A program made the translations under genes and the position numbers. Shown one piece after another: positions 48,321 to 59,670 of a stretch of 64,000 bases of DNA (position 1 is the first letter of the stretch; every line of letters starts with the position of its first letter). The notes below the pieces were generated by a model, which worked only from the letters and a program-made list of their open reading frames with translations, made no database searches and had not been told where the DNA came from. The stretch comes from Silurus meridionalis (Eukaryota; Chordata; Actinopteri; Siluriformes; Siluridae): positions 32,962,132 through 33,026,131 of the forward strand of contig NC_060885.1 in assembly GCF_014805685.1 (NCBI RefSeq). The letters are read 5' to 3'.

Positions 48321-48490
48321 GGTCCGAGGAAAATGTCCAGACAGGTTTGAGCAGACTGGAAGACCCCCGGGAATTCTTTATTATCATGGTGAGCGAAAAA
48401 AACATCTCAAAAAACACAAACCAGTGAGCATAAATGACAAGCGCATCATACACACCAGATTTCACTTCTGTCGGCCATTTTTATTTAGCT
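48320..48490 (+). pseudogene. Tc1-like transposase N-terminal remnant
   Basis: The frame reads GVRGKCPDRFEQTGRPPGI, then LYYHGERKKHLKKH. It follows GQRRMARLVRADRK...TLYNRGEQKSISEC of a Tc1-like transposase with substitutions. It lies in the 78-codon frame 48256-48492. It follows module C of the composite repeat without a gap, so the boundary is uncertain. Confidence 0.5.
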
Positions 48491-48609
48491 AAACAACAGC
48501 ACATTATAATTTTTAAACTATTTACTTGTTTCTGTGTTCATGCATTCTGTTATTTACACATTCTTTTCCCCGCTGGAATGGAAAAGTAATCGAAATCACC
48601 TTGACCCAT

Positions 48610-48740
48610 CAAAATTCAAAATAGGTATAAAACACTTTGTGCCACTGTTCTGTCTTGGGATAAGATCCAGGGCTAACAGTAAGCAGCAGTTAAGCATGTG
48701 TTTTTTTGTTTCTTTTGCAGGAACTAATAGTGACATCAGG
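48610..48740 (+). repeat. unnamed composite repeat, module C, second copy
   Basis: Contains aacactttgtgccactgttc, gataagatccagggctaaca and ggaactaatagtgacatcag, matching 48185-48300 block by block. Confidence 0.6.
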
Positions 48741-49529
48741 TTTAAAAATACACTTGACAAAAATATCACTACAGATAACTGCTCCAAGAGAAGCCATGCC
48801 ATTTAATGAGCGTTTCACAATAAGTAGCGGCTAAACAGTCTAACAGCCCACCTTTTATCCACCAGCCGTACTAATGCTGCAAGGCTACCGTCTAACAATC
48901 CACTGATGAAAGACTATCTTTAGTAATGTGACATTTTATATATTTTTTCCGGAGCTTTGCCTGCGGTAGTGTTCTTCAGATAATGTACAGAACTGACCTG
49001 AATATAATTACTTGCCCTAGACTATGAACAACACTTACTCCAGGTGCTCTGGGCATGCAAAATTGCTTTTCAGCAAGGTTAACGAACTCCAGAATTAGGA
49101 CAATGGAAATAAACAACACGACCCGATCTGCGAAACGATTTGAAACCTCTACAAGACCTCTGGGTTTGTGTGAGAACTCTGACGGCCCGATTCTATTTTC
49201 TCCTCAAGAACAAAATGCCCCTGGGTTCTCCTACTCGTGATTCAGAATTAACCCTTACACCCTCGTGTCGTTTTAACCTTCGAGCACGAGATCACGCTTG
49301 TTCATTTATATGCGAGCGTCGTGTGAATTGTGACTGAATAGGAATATGTTATTCGGAAAGACAGGACAATGTGACGTGAATACAAAAGGATCACGCTTGT
49401 GTGAGATACATTAAAGGCATCTTATTAGTAGCTGCATGATGTGTGGAGCTGTGGTTATAAAAGGTAATAAGGTCAGAATGTATAAGCTTAATGCCTTTAG
49501 GTTTGTTCAGTATACTTGTAAATGTATCC
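48741..49529. other. no supported gene
   Basis: No recognised gene or transposon. Confidence 0.5.
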
Positions 49530-50040
49530 CTAAAAACCTTGAGTGAAACCAGACAAAAATCTCTTTCCAAAATAACTATTATTATACTAATATATAAGGG
49601 GTTTCAGATAAATTGGAGCATTTTTTTTATGTATATACAGTATTTAATTTTACATAAATGTTTGTATAGTTCTTGCTTTGATCTTAATATTATGGGTTCG
49701 GATATTAAATTTTTTTTTTTTTAAAACAGAAATTGGCATGGAATTTAAATCGATTTCAATCGATTAAATAAATAATTAAAGTATATATTTTATTTGTACA
49801 CTCGACTGTGTTTTTTGTTTGGTATTTTTTGGTATTTAACCCAATTTAAATGCACTAAAACGCTGACCAGGGAGTTACTAAGGATGAATGAACAAACACT
49901 TGCTCTAAAAACACCACTAATCTTTAACATTATGGGGGTGGTCTTTTTGTGTCAGATGAACTGCATAAACACATGATTACTGTATATCCACAAGAAAGTT
50001 TTTTAAATAGGTATACGATATTTTGTGCCACTGTCTGAAC
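49530..50040 (+). repeat. unnamed composite repeat, modules A-B-C in order
   Basis: Module A (49530-49690) matches 46260-46430. Module B (49838-50000: gggagttactaaggatgaat, then ggtctttttgtgtcagatga, then tccacaagaaagtt) matches 51524-51690. Module C begins near 50005 (tattttgtgccactgtctga). This copy shows that the modules form one element. No coding capacity is seen. Confidence 0.6.
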
Positions 50041-51523
50041 TGTGGTTTATATTGGTTATTAACTGGTTATTAAAAATAGTCCTGTGCATTTCCATTTGTT
50101 CTGATTTCAGCCACACCTACTTTAGGTTGGAGTACACATTCAAACGTTTATAGGATTTATTTGGTCACATACAGACAAAAAACGTCATTGTCTGTCACCC
50201 CTAATATGACAAGTTACGAACAGGGAAAGGAGTGTGATTAGAGCATAACTCTTCTGTATGAAATCCACCTAAACTGCTTTTGATAGAAATTCCTCAAATT
50301 TTGCGTTTAGAGGTACGAGCAGGGACGTAACTGGATCCAGTGTGAGCTGAGCAAAGTTGTCTTTGTCTACTCACCTGAACAAAGTGACAGTTTATTTCTT
50401 TGCTGGATTTTAGCAAAAAAAAAAAAAGAAATCCATCCGAGACCACCACAAGTGCTTCGTGTAATGGAAAAACCGATGGGTTTTTGGCGGTACAGAACGC
50501 GCATTGCCTGGAAATGGATGTGACTGTAGACTTCAGCTCAGACGAAGTGACTTTCTGCGCATTCTCCTCCTCTTAAATTACTCAATCCGATCGATAGTTT
50601 CTCAGCAGGGTGAGCTTAAAGGTCTCCCCTAATGCACAGTTCTTTAAATAAAAGCCTCCCCAGCTGTATTTAGAGGTGCACAATGGCTGGTTTGACTGGG
50701 CAATTAGTAGTGACGCTGTAAACTAGTCATGAGCTACAAAGCCATTGACTTACTCGCCACCTGCGAAGCCTTGAGCTACGGAAAAATAGCTCACTTAGCA
50801 AGTGAAGGCGTTTTAAATATGGGTTATTATATAATTGTAAAACAAACGCCAGATTATTAAAGCCATTGGTGGATATTTGTACTAACTCCAAGCTTCACAT
50901 TTTACTTCATTCTAAAAATAAATTCGAAAAGAAGTCTGGAAATGAAAAGAAAAGAGATATAAACCATACTAGTCTATGCTAAATTACCTCCAAAACATCT
51001 TAAAGTGTATACAGTACAATGAAAAATTGTAGCTTAGGGTAAATGGCCTAATCTATCATTGCAGCTTTTAACATTCGCAAACAGACTTCAAAGAATTTAG
51101 CACTGTCAGCACAAACTCGTCCTCTGGGAGACTTTATGCATTATGAACTCTGTGCGGTGCAGATGTTGCCAGTATGAAGAATGAAAGCTACTGACACTTA
51201 AAGTCGGTAAGATGCAGCAGTGGGAATGGCTGAGGGAATAAATTTGATCACTGCCCTTCACAAGGCTGCAAAAGTGCCATTTGGAGCTTCTGTGACAGTA
51301 ATGCGTCATCTCAGCCAAGGGAACAACAGGGATGGGCCAAGCCCTCAAAAAAAATCTTAGAAGAACCACCTTCATCATCAGTAACCAGTCTCTGTATGTT
51401 TTTAGTACTTCAAATATTTATATATATGTATCTGGAGTTTAAACCAGAAATGGATGTGGAACTAAACTGAAAGTATTTATTATATTTTTACACTGGATAT
51501 TATTTTCTAACATGCTAAAAACA
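50041..51523. other. no supported gene
   Basis: No recognised gene. The 90-codon minus-strand frame 51106-51378 has no motif. Confidence 0.5.
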
Positions 51524-51700
51524 CAATTTAAAATAACCACAACCCTGAACAAGCAGTTACTAAGGATGAATAAACAAACGCTTGATGTAAAAACATGACT
51601 AAACATTCACATTAATTGGTGTGGTCTTTCTCTGTCCCATGAACTGTCTAAAAACACTTTCACCCACAAGAAAGTCCTCATGAAGTCTGACCAGACGTTT
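51524..51700 (+). repeat. unnamed composite repeat, module B
   Basis: Matches 49838-50000: agcagttactaaggatgaat, ggtgtggtctttctctgtcc and cacccacaagaaagtcc. It ends with catgaagtctgacc, which leads naturally into the start of module C at 48160. Confidence 0.6.
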
Positions 51701-51982
51701 TGTTAAATACAGTATACATTGTTTTCGAGATGCCACGAATATTGATATCAGAGAAAATTTATGCGATCGGATCATGTTGCAAAGATTTCATTAGAAAAAT
51801 AAATGTAAGTCTGAAAGTAGTTTACCTCTGCATAAATTAAAATAATAACCTTAATATAACAACAGAAATAAGTATATATTTAATGTATTGTTATAGGTAT
51901 CAATAATAATACCTATAGCAATACTATAATACAATAATAATATAGTGATGGTGGTAACTGATCATCTATATATATCGCAACC

Positions 51983-52069
<87 letters not shown>
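51983..52069. repeat. (CTAT)n microsatellite
   Basis: About 22 uninterrupted CTAT units. It is the complement of the GATA array at 58447. Confidence 0.97.
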
Positions 52070-52563
52070 CTGTAATGTGTACATTTTAACCTCGGAATGC
52101 CAGTTGTAGCATCACAATTTTAGAAATCAAAGTTAAGCCATTTGAATCGTATCCATTATACAGGCATGCGCCTATGCGCTTTTCTTTTGTATTTATACAC
52201 TGTAATTTATATACCTTTACTATTTATTTTTCTTTGCTGCTGTAATATAGAAATTTCCCCATTCTGGGACGAATTAAAAGATGTAGCTTATCTTATCTTC
52301 TTACGCAAAAGAACGTGAAGAATGCGACGGCTCAAACAAGAAAGCAGAAGAAATGTCAATGATGAATATATAGGAGGACTGACAGAAAGTAGGGCTTTGG
52401 AATGCACACTGAGACAATGTCACTGTCGCCATGGGAGAGGAAGATCATGATGGCTAGAAAGAACCAGCTGGCTGACATAGCATATGACAAATGTGCTTTC
52501 TGCCTTTTCACATGTTTTTGTGGGTGTTCTTGTGGGTGAGCCACTAGTATCAGCTTAGTTCTC

Positions 52564-52608
52564 ATCCATCCATCCATCCTTGATCTCTCTCTCTCTCTCT
52601 CTCTCTCT
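52564..52608. repeat. (CATC)n then (CT)n microsatellite
   Basis: Four CATC units followed by about 12 CT units. Confidence 0.9.
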
Positions 52609-52625
52609 ATGAACATATATATATA

Positions 52626-53050
52626 GTAGGGCTGTCAAAATTAAAATGTTAATAACGGTTTAACGCAAATTCATTTTAAGGGCACTCATTTAATTAACGC
52701 GCGATTAATGCAGTGCACATTTCCGTTTCACTGTTACTATTAAAAATATAAATATAAAAAAGGCAAAATTAAAACCAACGTTAATTCACGTCCTTTCTTT
52801 ATTCAAATAAAAAAATATTACAATTCAATTACTGCACATTTGTTTAGTGAAAGGTTTACTAATGCGCCAAGTCTCAAACCAAAATCCGGCATCGTGCGCC
52901 CAACCGGCAATTAAAACTGTCCGTGTGGAAACATAGCAAAAGTTCTGTTTGATGTCCTGATTAACGTAATTTAAAAAACACCATAATTACTTTAAAACAT
53001 TTACAAGAATATGTCGTTTTAATGCATATTTGTCCATGCCCATGTTGATT
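52626..53050 (+). mobile_element. hAT-like repeat, left end
   Basis: Starts tagggctgtcaaaattaaaa and continues with ataacggtttaacgcaaatt and aattaacgcgcgattaatgc. I recognise these blocks as the left part of a widespread fish hAT-like non-autonomous repeat. No inverted right end was found, so the right border is a guess. A gap in similarity follows about 52950. Confidence 0.5.
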
Positions 53051-54444
53051 AGATTATTAAAAACATGAAAAGGCCATGCATTTTACACCCAGGCCTTTAC
53101 TAGGTTGCTACCTGAATCAGTCCAACTCTTAATACCATCACTTTGACACTATGGCTATAGAAACTATCAATATTATAGAGAAACGCAGTAGAACAGAGAA
53201 ATGCCATTTCTAAAGCAAGAACCCAGAAGAAAACAACTCTACACGTCTCCTTTCACTGTAGCCACAGCTGCACCGCCCACATACATCATCTCTCACCTCT
53301 ATCGTTTTTGTGTGCATTTATTCCCTGCATTATGGTTTTCCTGGGGATTTGACATGAAGGCGAATTGTGCGTTTTATGCAAATTTTATAGGAAAGGAAAC
53401 ACGAAAGTATTAACGGTTTATAAATAACAACTGTTTTGAACTGTTGAACCTTTTCTCTTAATGTCCAGCTTTTCTTCTTCACATCTTGTAAGCGTATCCG
53501 CAACCAAATCATTTTCTTCTCCTCGGTCAGCCGTCGGATACGTTTAAGCATATATTAAAATGTAAGTCAGTGATTCTGATACACTTTAAACCAGCAGGGA
53601 AAAATACATTTACTATAAATGGCATTTGATTAAAAAAAGCCATGTATCTATCTCTAGATGAAAACAATTATGAACAAGTGTTGGGGAAGGAAAAAAGAAG
53701 AAGCTATCTTGAGTTGCCACTGCAAAATAAAATCGAATTAAGTTACAAAAATCTGGAGCGACGCAGATACAGATGCTCATTTACACTGCAGAAAAAAATG
53801 GATGTCAAACAATTCAGGTAGTAAACGAAATCATGTTCACATCCCAAGACAAGACTTTAAAATGCAGTTGATTTAAAAAAAAAAAAAAGTGACATTAAAC
53901 AGTGGGACTCTGAGTAATCAGCCTATTTACGTTTGGTTTCGGGTTCCCCATGTTGGTTTAATGAGCATCATTACCTTACAAAACACCTTACTTTCTAAAT
54001 ACAGGCCACACAATCATTACATTGTCGTAGAGAGCAGAACTAAGTGTGGGATTTGAAAAGCTTTCTATGGTGTTTACACACTTCATTTAGATGCAGGATG
54101 GATGGAGCAGGTGTGGATTGACACTCCGAATGGTTAAAGGTTAAAAACTCGAGTGTGTTCGTTCTGCGATAGAGAGAAAGAGAGGGAGAGAAGGCTAAAA
54201 ACAATGCTTTTTCTGGGAATTGAATTTACGCTTAATTATATGATCTTGCATGTGTAATTACACATCAGCTCTCTGATTCACTTTTAGTCGCCACAACTGA
54301 GGTTTTTTTGTTTTTTTATTGAGGTTAAGGCAATTTACTCAGCTATATTTGGTTTGCAGAAACGGGAGCAAATTCTGCATAAATATCTTCATGTCAATCT
54401 TTGAGTAATGCATAAATACATGCTAGGGGTCAAGAGCTTCAGTT
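53051..54444. other. no supported gene
   Basis: No recognised gene or transposon; A and GA runs near 53876 and 54170. Confidence 0.5.
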
Positions 54445-54680
54445 GGGATGGGTATTCCAGAAAACATTGATCTCTTGAGGTTTTCATACACGACACACTA
54501 CGCAAAATGGTGCAAAAAAATATCCAGCGAGCAGCATTTCAGAAGACGTACCATAAATGAGAAGGTCGGAGGAAAACGGCCAGACTAGTTTGTGCTCAAA
54601 TATCCATTGGTGAGATACAACCACGGTGATCAGTAAAACATCTCAGAGCACAGAGCGTGCCAAAACTTTTAAGAAGGACG
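54445..54680 (+). pseudogene. Tc1-like transposase N-terminal remnant
   Basis: Contains gggtattccagaaaacattg, atctcttgaggttttcatac, atggtgcaaaaaaatatcca, aggaaaacggccagactagt and aaaacatctcagagcacaga. These are the blocks of the helix-turn-helix half of a fish Tc1-like transposase (VSRVY.EWCEKQK, RRMARLVRA, EQKSISEC). It is the longest of the four N-terminal remnants here. Frameshifts abolish coding. Confidence 0.6.
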
Positions 54681-55833
54681 TTTATTAAAGATCTTCTTGC
54701 TGTTTTTGAGCACACACTGATCCGTATTTGCAATATACCAGGAACTAATGGAAATCTGTATTCCAGCTCGCAAATGCTGATCACAAATCCTTGATCGCTG
54801 ACTGAATTTCTATCACAAAATTAATCTGAAATGATAGGAACGAGTGAGAAATATAGCATTTCTTTAATATTGACGGTTTCAAAGGAAGAAAAACTTTGAA
54901 TCCTCTTTTGATTTGTGTTTGAGAAACACCTCACACTTTTGTAAGATAATCCGCTCAGGCTGTAGGCTTCAGATAGTTTAACACAAAGATGGGGAAAAAA
55001 TAATCTCCGACCGTGCAAGAGATAACACTTGAGTGTTCACAAATTAAGTCAATGCCCTAAAGAGATGCGCTGGATGAGGTGCATGTAGCATGTAGACGCC
55101 TTTTACGACAGGCCGCCTTCCAATCTGACAGCACATGACACGTACTTTATGCTCGATTGCACATCATAAGCAAAAGGGGGAATCGTTACTTTAGGGAGTC
55201 CGATGGCGGGCGAACGACAGAAGCCGTAACGCTGCTCAGTGCCAACTCATTTTTGTTCCCTATGAATTGATAAACAGAGTAAAGGATTCGGTGTCACCGC
55301 AAGCAATCTACCTGAGGATCTCATAACTGAGTTATAAACCTGTTTTCTGATTTAAACCAGAAGACAAGACTGAAATGAAATTTCTTATCAGCGATCAAAA
55401 TATCCTGCTTGTCTCTTGAACCCACCCCCATATGAGAACAGATATTTGGTGAGAAAGCAGTTGATCACAGGGGTGTTTCAGATCATTTACATCCAACTGG
55501 GAAAACGTAATTCGGCGCACACACACACGTGTGTAATTTACATCTAAACGACACTGAGTGTGGCTTGTTTGCTAATTGAGACCAACATCATTTTTAACTG
55601 CTTCTATTATCCATCCTTGATTATAATGTAATGTATGATTTCAGCCAGTCAGCAGGATGTGCTGCTGTTGATTTATTTCATCTCCACACTTTTTGCCATA
55701 TAAGCTAATTCAGCGTCCTTCATGAAACTTTACACCAATGATTTTTGGGCTTCATTTACCTGCCAACATTACTAGCAGCAACTGAGTTAATACTACTTGT
55801 CTAAAGCGACAATTTGTGGACCATAAGATTTTT
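54681..55833. other. no supported gene
   Basis: No recognised gene or transposon. Confidence 0.55.
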
Positions 55834-56060
55834 ATGTGCTTTTTTTGAACATCCCATTCCACCCTTAGTCCCCATTTACAGTTTTAATAACCTCCACACT
55901 TCTGCGAAGATGTTCTTCAAGATTTTGTGGAGATTTGTGCTCATTCAGACACAAGCGTGTTACAGTACTGATGTAGGTGAGGTGAGGAGGCCTGGAGGGA
56001 AGGCAGTTCTAATTCATCCCAAAGGTGTTTAATAAGGTTAAAGATAGAGCTCAAGTGTCC
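55834..56060 (-). mobile_element. Tc1-like 3' fragment
   Basis: Plus-strand blocks tttgaacatcccattccacc, ataacctccacacttctgcg and ggagatttgtgctcattcag, then aattcatcccaaaggtgttt, are the complement of the 3' coding end of the Tc1-like family at 31900. Read on the minus strand it encodes the WDELE and LVESLPRR region with damage. The terminal repeat is missing. Confidence 0.65.
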
Positions 56061-58083
56061 AAAACATCAATTATACCTTAAACTATCTGGAAGAAGTGCC
56101 AGAAGAATGTATTTTCTTTTCTACAAAAGATCTTGGCATTCACTAAAAGGTCCTGGAGCTTTGGTGGGAGATGAGATCCATGAGCAGATGAAACACAAGT
56201 AGAGCTTTATCACAGTCAGGATGGGTTTAATACAAGTATTGTTTTACACTAAAGCACCTAATCCCCACTTTTAAGTATGCTGGAAGATCTAAAACGTTGC
56301 TAAGCTTTCCACAGAAGACCATGCGTACTGTATCTTGTTAGGATACATGATATCAATGACAAGGCATGAGATTTATATGGAGATCTGGCTGCCTCTGCCA
56401 ATAAGTTACAACATGGTCACGGCTCCTTTCCAGCAAATCCAAAATATGCAACCAAATCCAGACAGAAATTTCGATCCGGTTCCTGACATGGTTGTATTAA
56501 ATCAATAGCAGAGAGAGGAAAAGAGAGGAGGACCTGGAGAAATTGCTGAATAATATGTAAAGAAATTGAGCTCTTGTTAGCAGGAGGCTCAGCACTGTTG
56601 TGTAGGAAACACCATACTGTAAGGGTTTATAAAAAGCAGGAATTACACATTTTCCAAACGAGGGTTACATTCTTCAAATTTTTTCATTGTGAGCATAAAA
56701 ACTATGCTAAGATGATATTTCATAACTCGTTTCCAAGAGTCCTGATAACTTTAAAGCTAAAAATCTGCAATAAGAAAATCAGACCACTCATTATCCAGTA
56801 TGTGCGCATTATCACTAAAAGGCGAGAGTTTCAGTTAAAAGAGAGTTAAATGTCACATGTCTGTCGGTTAGTAACTCTCGTTTTTTCCTGCGTCAGCCTT
56901 TGTCCTTTTTAAGAATTGTAATCAGCATTCTGGCATTTACTTGAGATGTTACATAAAAGTTATACAAAGATTTTTTTTTTGTAGTCACTTGGCCTTTTAG
57001 AGTCTAACAGCATCAATTACGCTCTACGTATGAACGACGATGTGTATTGTGGTGTGTTTGGGTTTGATTCCCTCAGACTTCACTTGTCCATCATTCTGGA
57101 CATTTATAATAGTCTCAAAGCTGTCTGGCATAACATTAAAACATAATGACATAATGCGCGCATGCACGTGCACACGCTTCACGAATCTAAATTCGGATCT
57201 AGATTCAGATGAATATTCAGTGCAAACTTCATAGCTTCTCAACTTTAAAGTATAAATGAAATTCTGTGCATCAATAATAATAACTGAATACATGCAGAAA
57301 TCAATGAGCAGCATACAAGAAGGCTATTTGATATAAACAAATTCCACATAACCTGTGTATAAACTAAACAGCATGTGGGTGATATTTCAATTTGTCGCCT
57401 AAAGTAACAGCACACCCTTGTGTGCACCAAATCACACTAGAATTATAGGCTGGATGCAGCAGCTGAGATGAGATGCATACGTTCTGATTTTGTTCAGATG
57501 CTGTGAGCCACACAAGCCCAGGAATATCCGTAGACAAATGTATAATGCAGCTGCACGAACGTAAGCTTCATAGAAGCAATGTTACAAATGTGAACATATA
57601 AAACACTAAATAGATAAAACGCTTTTATTGTGTGATGTATAACTGAGATGTGTTGTTTTTCAATACTGTATATGCTATAAATTGTATGCTCAATTATGCT
57701 TTAAAGGACAACATGCAAAATTACATTTAGATTCAATTGAACAGCTGACAGTAAATTGTAAAATCCAGTGCAGGGAATTATGATAATGATATTTAAGACT
57801 AAACTCAATACACTGGTGTCTAGTGATGCTGCTGAATTGTATTAATGGAGCTACTAATGAGACGAAAGGGATAGAAAATGAATACGAATGTTATTCAAAA
57901 TGAACAGGATGTGTTTTGAAAATATAAATACACAAAATCAAAAGTTATATATCGATTGTTTTATTATAAAAAAATTGTCATTTTTGTTTTTTTCTTTGCC
58001 GAACAATTATAAACTTAAACAGTCATGAACAGGTACAAACAAAAATATCAATTAAAAGGGATTTTTTGCTTTTTTAATTTTGT

Positions 58084-58091
<8 letters not shown>

Positions 58092-58116
<25 letters not shown>

Positions 58117-58158
58117 ATGTATTTTTGTAAAATGTATTTATAATAGATATACAGTAAA

Positions 58159-58217
<59 letters not shown>
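58092..58217. repeat. two (TA)n microsatellites
   Basis: About 11 TA units at 58092-58115 and about 27 at 58162-58217, separated by AT-rich sequence. They produce the IYIYIY run in the 58025-58291 frame. Confidence 0.95.
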
Positions 58218-58220
<3 letters not shown>

Positions 58221-58446
58221 TTATATATTTTTGTATATTGTATGCTCTTTATGCTTTAAAGGATAAAAGTTGTATGCAGATTTTGCAGTAACTGACAGTA
58301 ACTGTAAAGCTTTTGTAAAATATGTAAAAAAACCATAAAAATAATATTTAATCATAAGCCAGCAATAATGCATTACTATGATGTCTAATGATAATAGGTG
58401 GATGGAGGTGTATATACACTATATATGTACGTGATGATACAGTAGA

Positions 58447-58447
58447 T

Positions 58448-58542
<95 letters not shown>
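58447..58542. repeat. (GATA)n microsatellite
   Basis: About 24 uninterrupted GATA units. On the minus strand it reads as serine, isoleucine, tyrosine and leucine repeats in the 58419-58676 frame. Confidence 0.97.
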
Positions 58543-58543
<1 letters not shown>

Positions 58544-59439
58544 CACACAGACAGATAGATCCTACAAAAGCAATATGTTTAAAAAGCATAATCGCAAACT
58601 TGTTGGCGGCCGATGCCTTATCTACAGGAAACAGAAAAACAACATTGCAGCTTTGACAAAAGCATGCCAATCCCACTGTATTGTGAAAAAGATTATCCTT
58701 TATCTTTTCATGCTTCTTACCTAATTACCAGATGACCTCCATTTCTGAATGAAAGGATCAAATGCAGTACCTATTACAATCACAGTATCTGAAGTTATAG
58801 AATTCCCAAGACTTTTTCATTGAGAACCATTCAGTTGCTGGGAATATATAATGGCACATATGAATGATATGGACAAAATAGAAAAGTGTAAACATATATC
58901 ATAAACGTATCGGCTGCATTCACACCAATCACCTTTGGAACGACCGGCATTTTGGCATACTGGGATTAAAATGTGCTTTATACCGATCCTCGTGCATGGA
59001 TCTGAGCACCAGAAAGCTTTAAGGTCTAACATCTTTTCCGTTTTTGTAAACTGCTATTCAATATTTTAATCACAAAAAGTGCCTTTGGTCAAATTTCTTT
59101 CCTGTAAGCACACAAAGCTAAAAGATGCTCTAGCATGTCATATTTAAAGAGATAAGAGGTGAAGAGACAAGAAATTAATACCACCAAGTTTGCAAAAAAA
59201 AATTTCCCATTCAACTGTTTATTCTGAGATCAAAAAGATAGGTTAAGCCAATAAAAAAAACATGAAAATGAAAATCACTATTTAATTGAATGAAACCCAT
59301 TAATTAAGAATGAGTTAGATGTAAAGTTTAATACCTGTTTGAAAAGCTAATTTGTGTCGTTTGGGTCATTAGACACCAATTTGGGTCTCTGTAAACACCC
59401 ACTTGACCAATGAAAGTTTAACGGTTCATATCTGTTGCT

Positions 59440-59670
59440 TGAAACTTACAAAGAAATCGTCTGCTTCCTTTTAACAGTTAGTGCCAGATGGACCATGGTC
59501 TCCTGGGATTTTTAGACACAGCAGTCTCTGGAATTTACACAGAATGGTGAGAAAAACAAAGAACATCGAGTGAGCACCAGCTGTTTTGTGGACGATGTTG
59601 CCTTGTTGATGAGCAAGAGATCATATGAGCACAGAGGTGGCAGGAAGACTATCATAAATTCCTCTCTCCT
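59440..59670 (+). pseudogene. Tc1-like transposase N-terminal remnant
   Basis: Contains gtctcctgggatttttagac, acagcagtctctggaattta, cacagaatggtgagaaaaac and ccttgttgatgagcaagaga. These match the VSRVYTEW.EKQ...CLVDE segment of a fish Tc1-like transposase; part reads SGIYTEW and, after a stop, EKQRTSSEHQLF. Decayed. Confidence 0.6.

Larger units (their letters stand above)
51701..52625. other. no supported gene; microsatellites
   Basis: No gene recognised. It contains the CTAT array and the CATC and CT runs listed separately. Confidence 0.55.
56061..59439. other. no supported gene; TA and GATA arrays
   Basis: No gene recognised. The start (56061-56480) reads like decayed repeat DNA that I cannot name. 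It also contains the TA and GATA arrays listed separately. Confidence 0.45.

Noticed and set aside
58447..58542. CRISPR-like array
   Set aside because: The units are 4 bp without spacers, and the DNA is eukaryotic.
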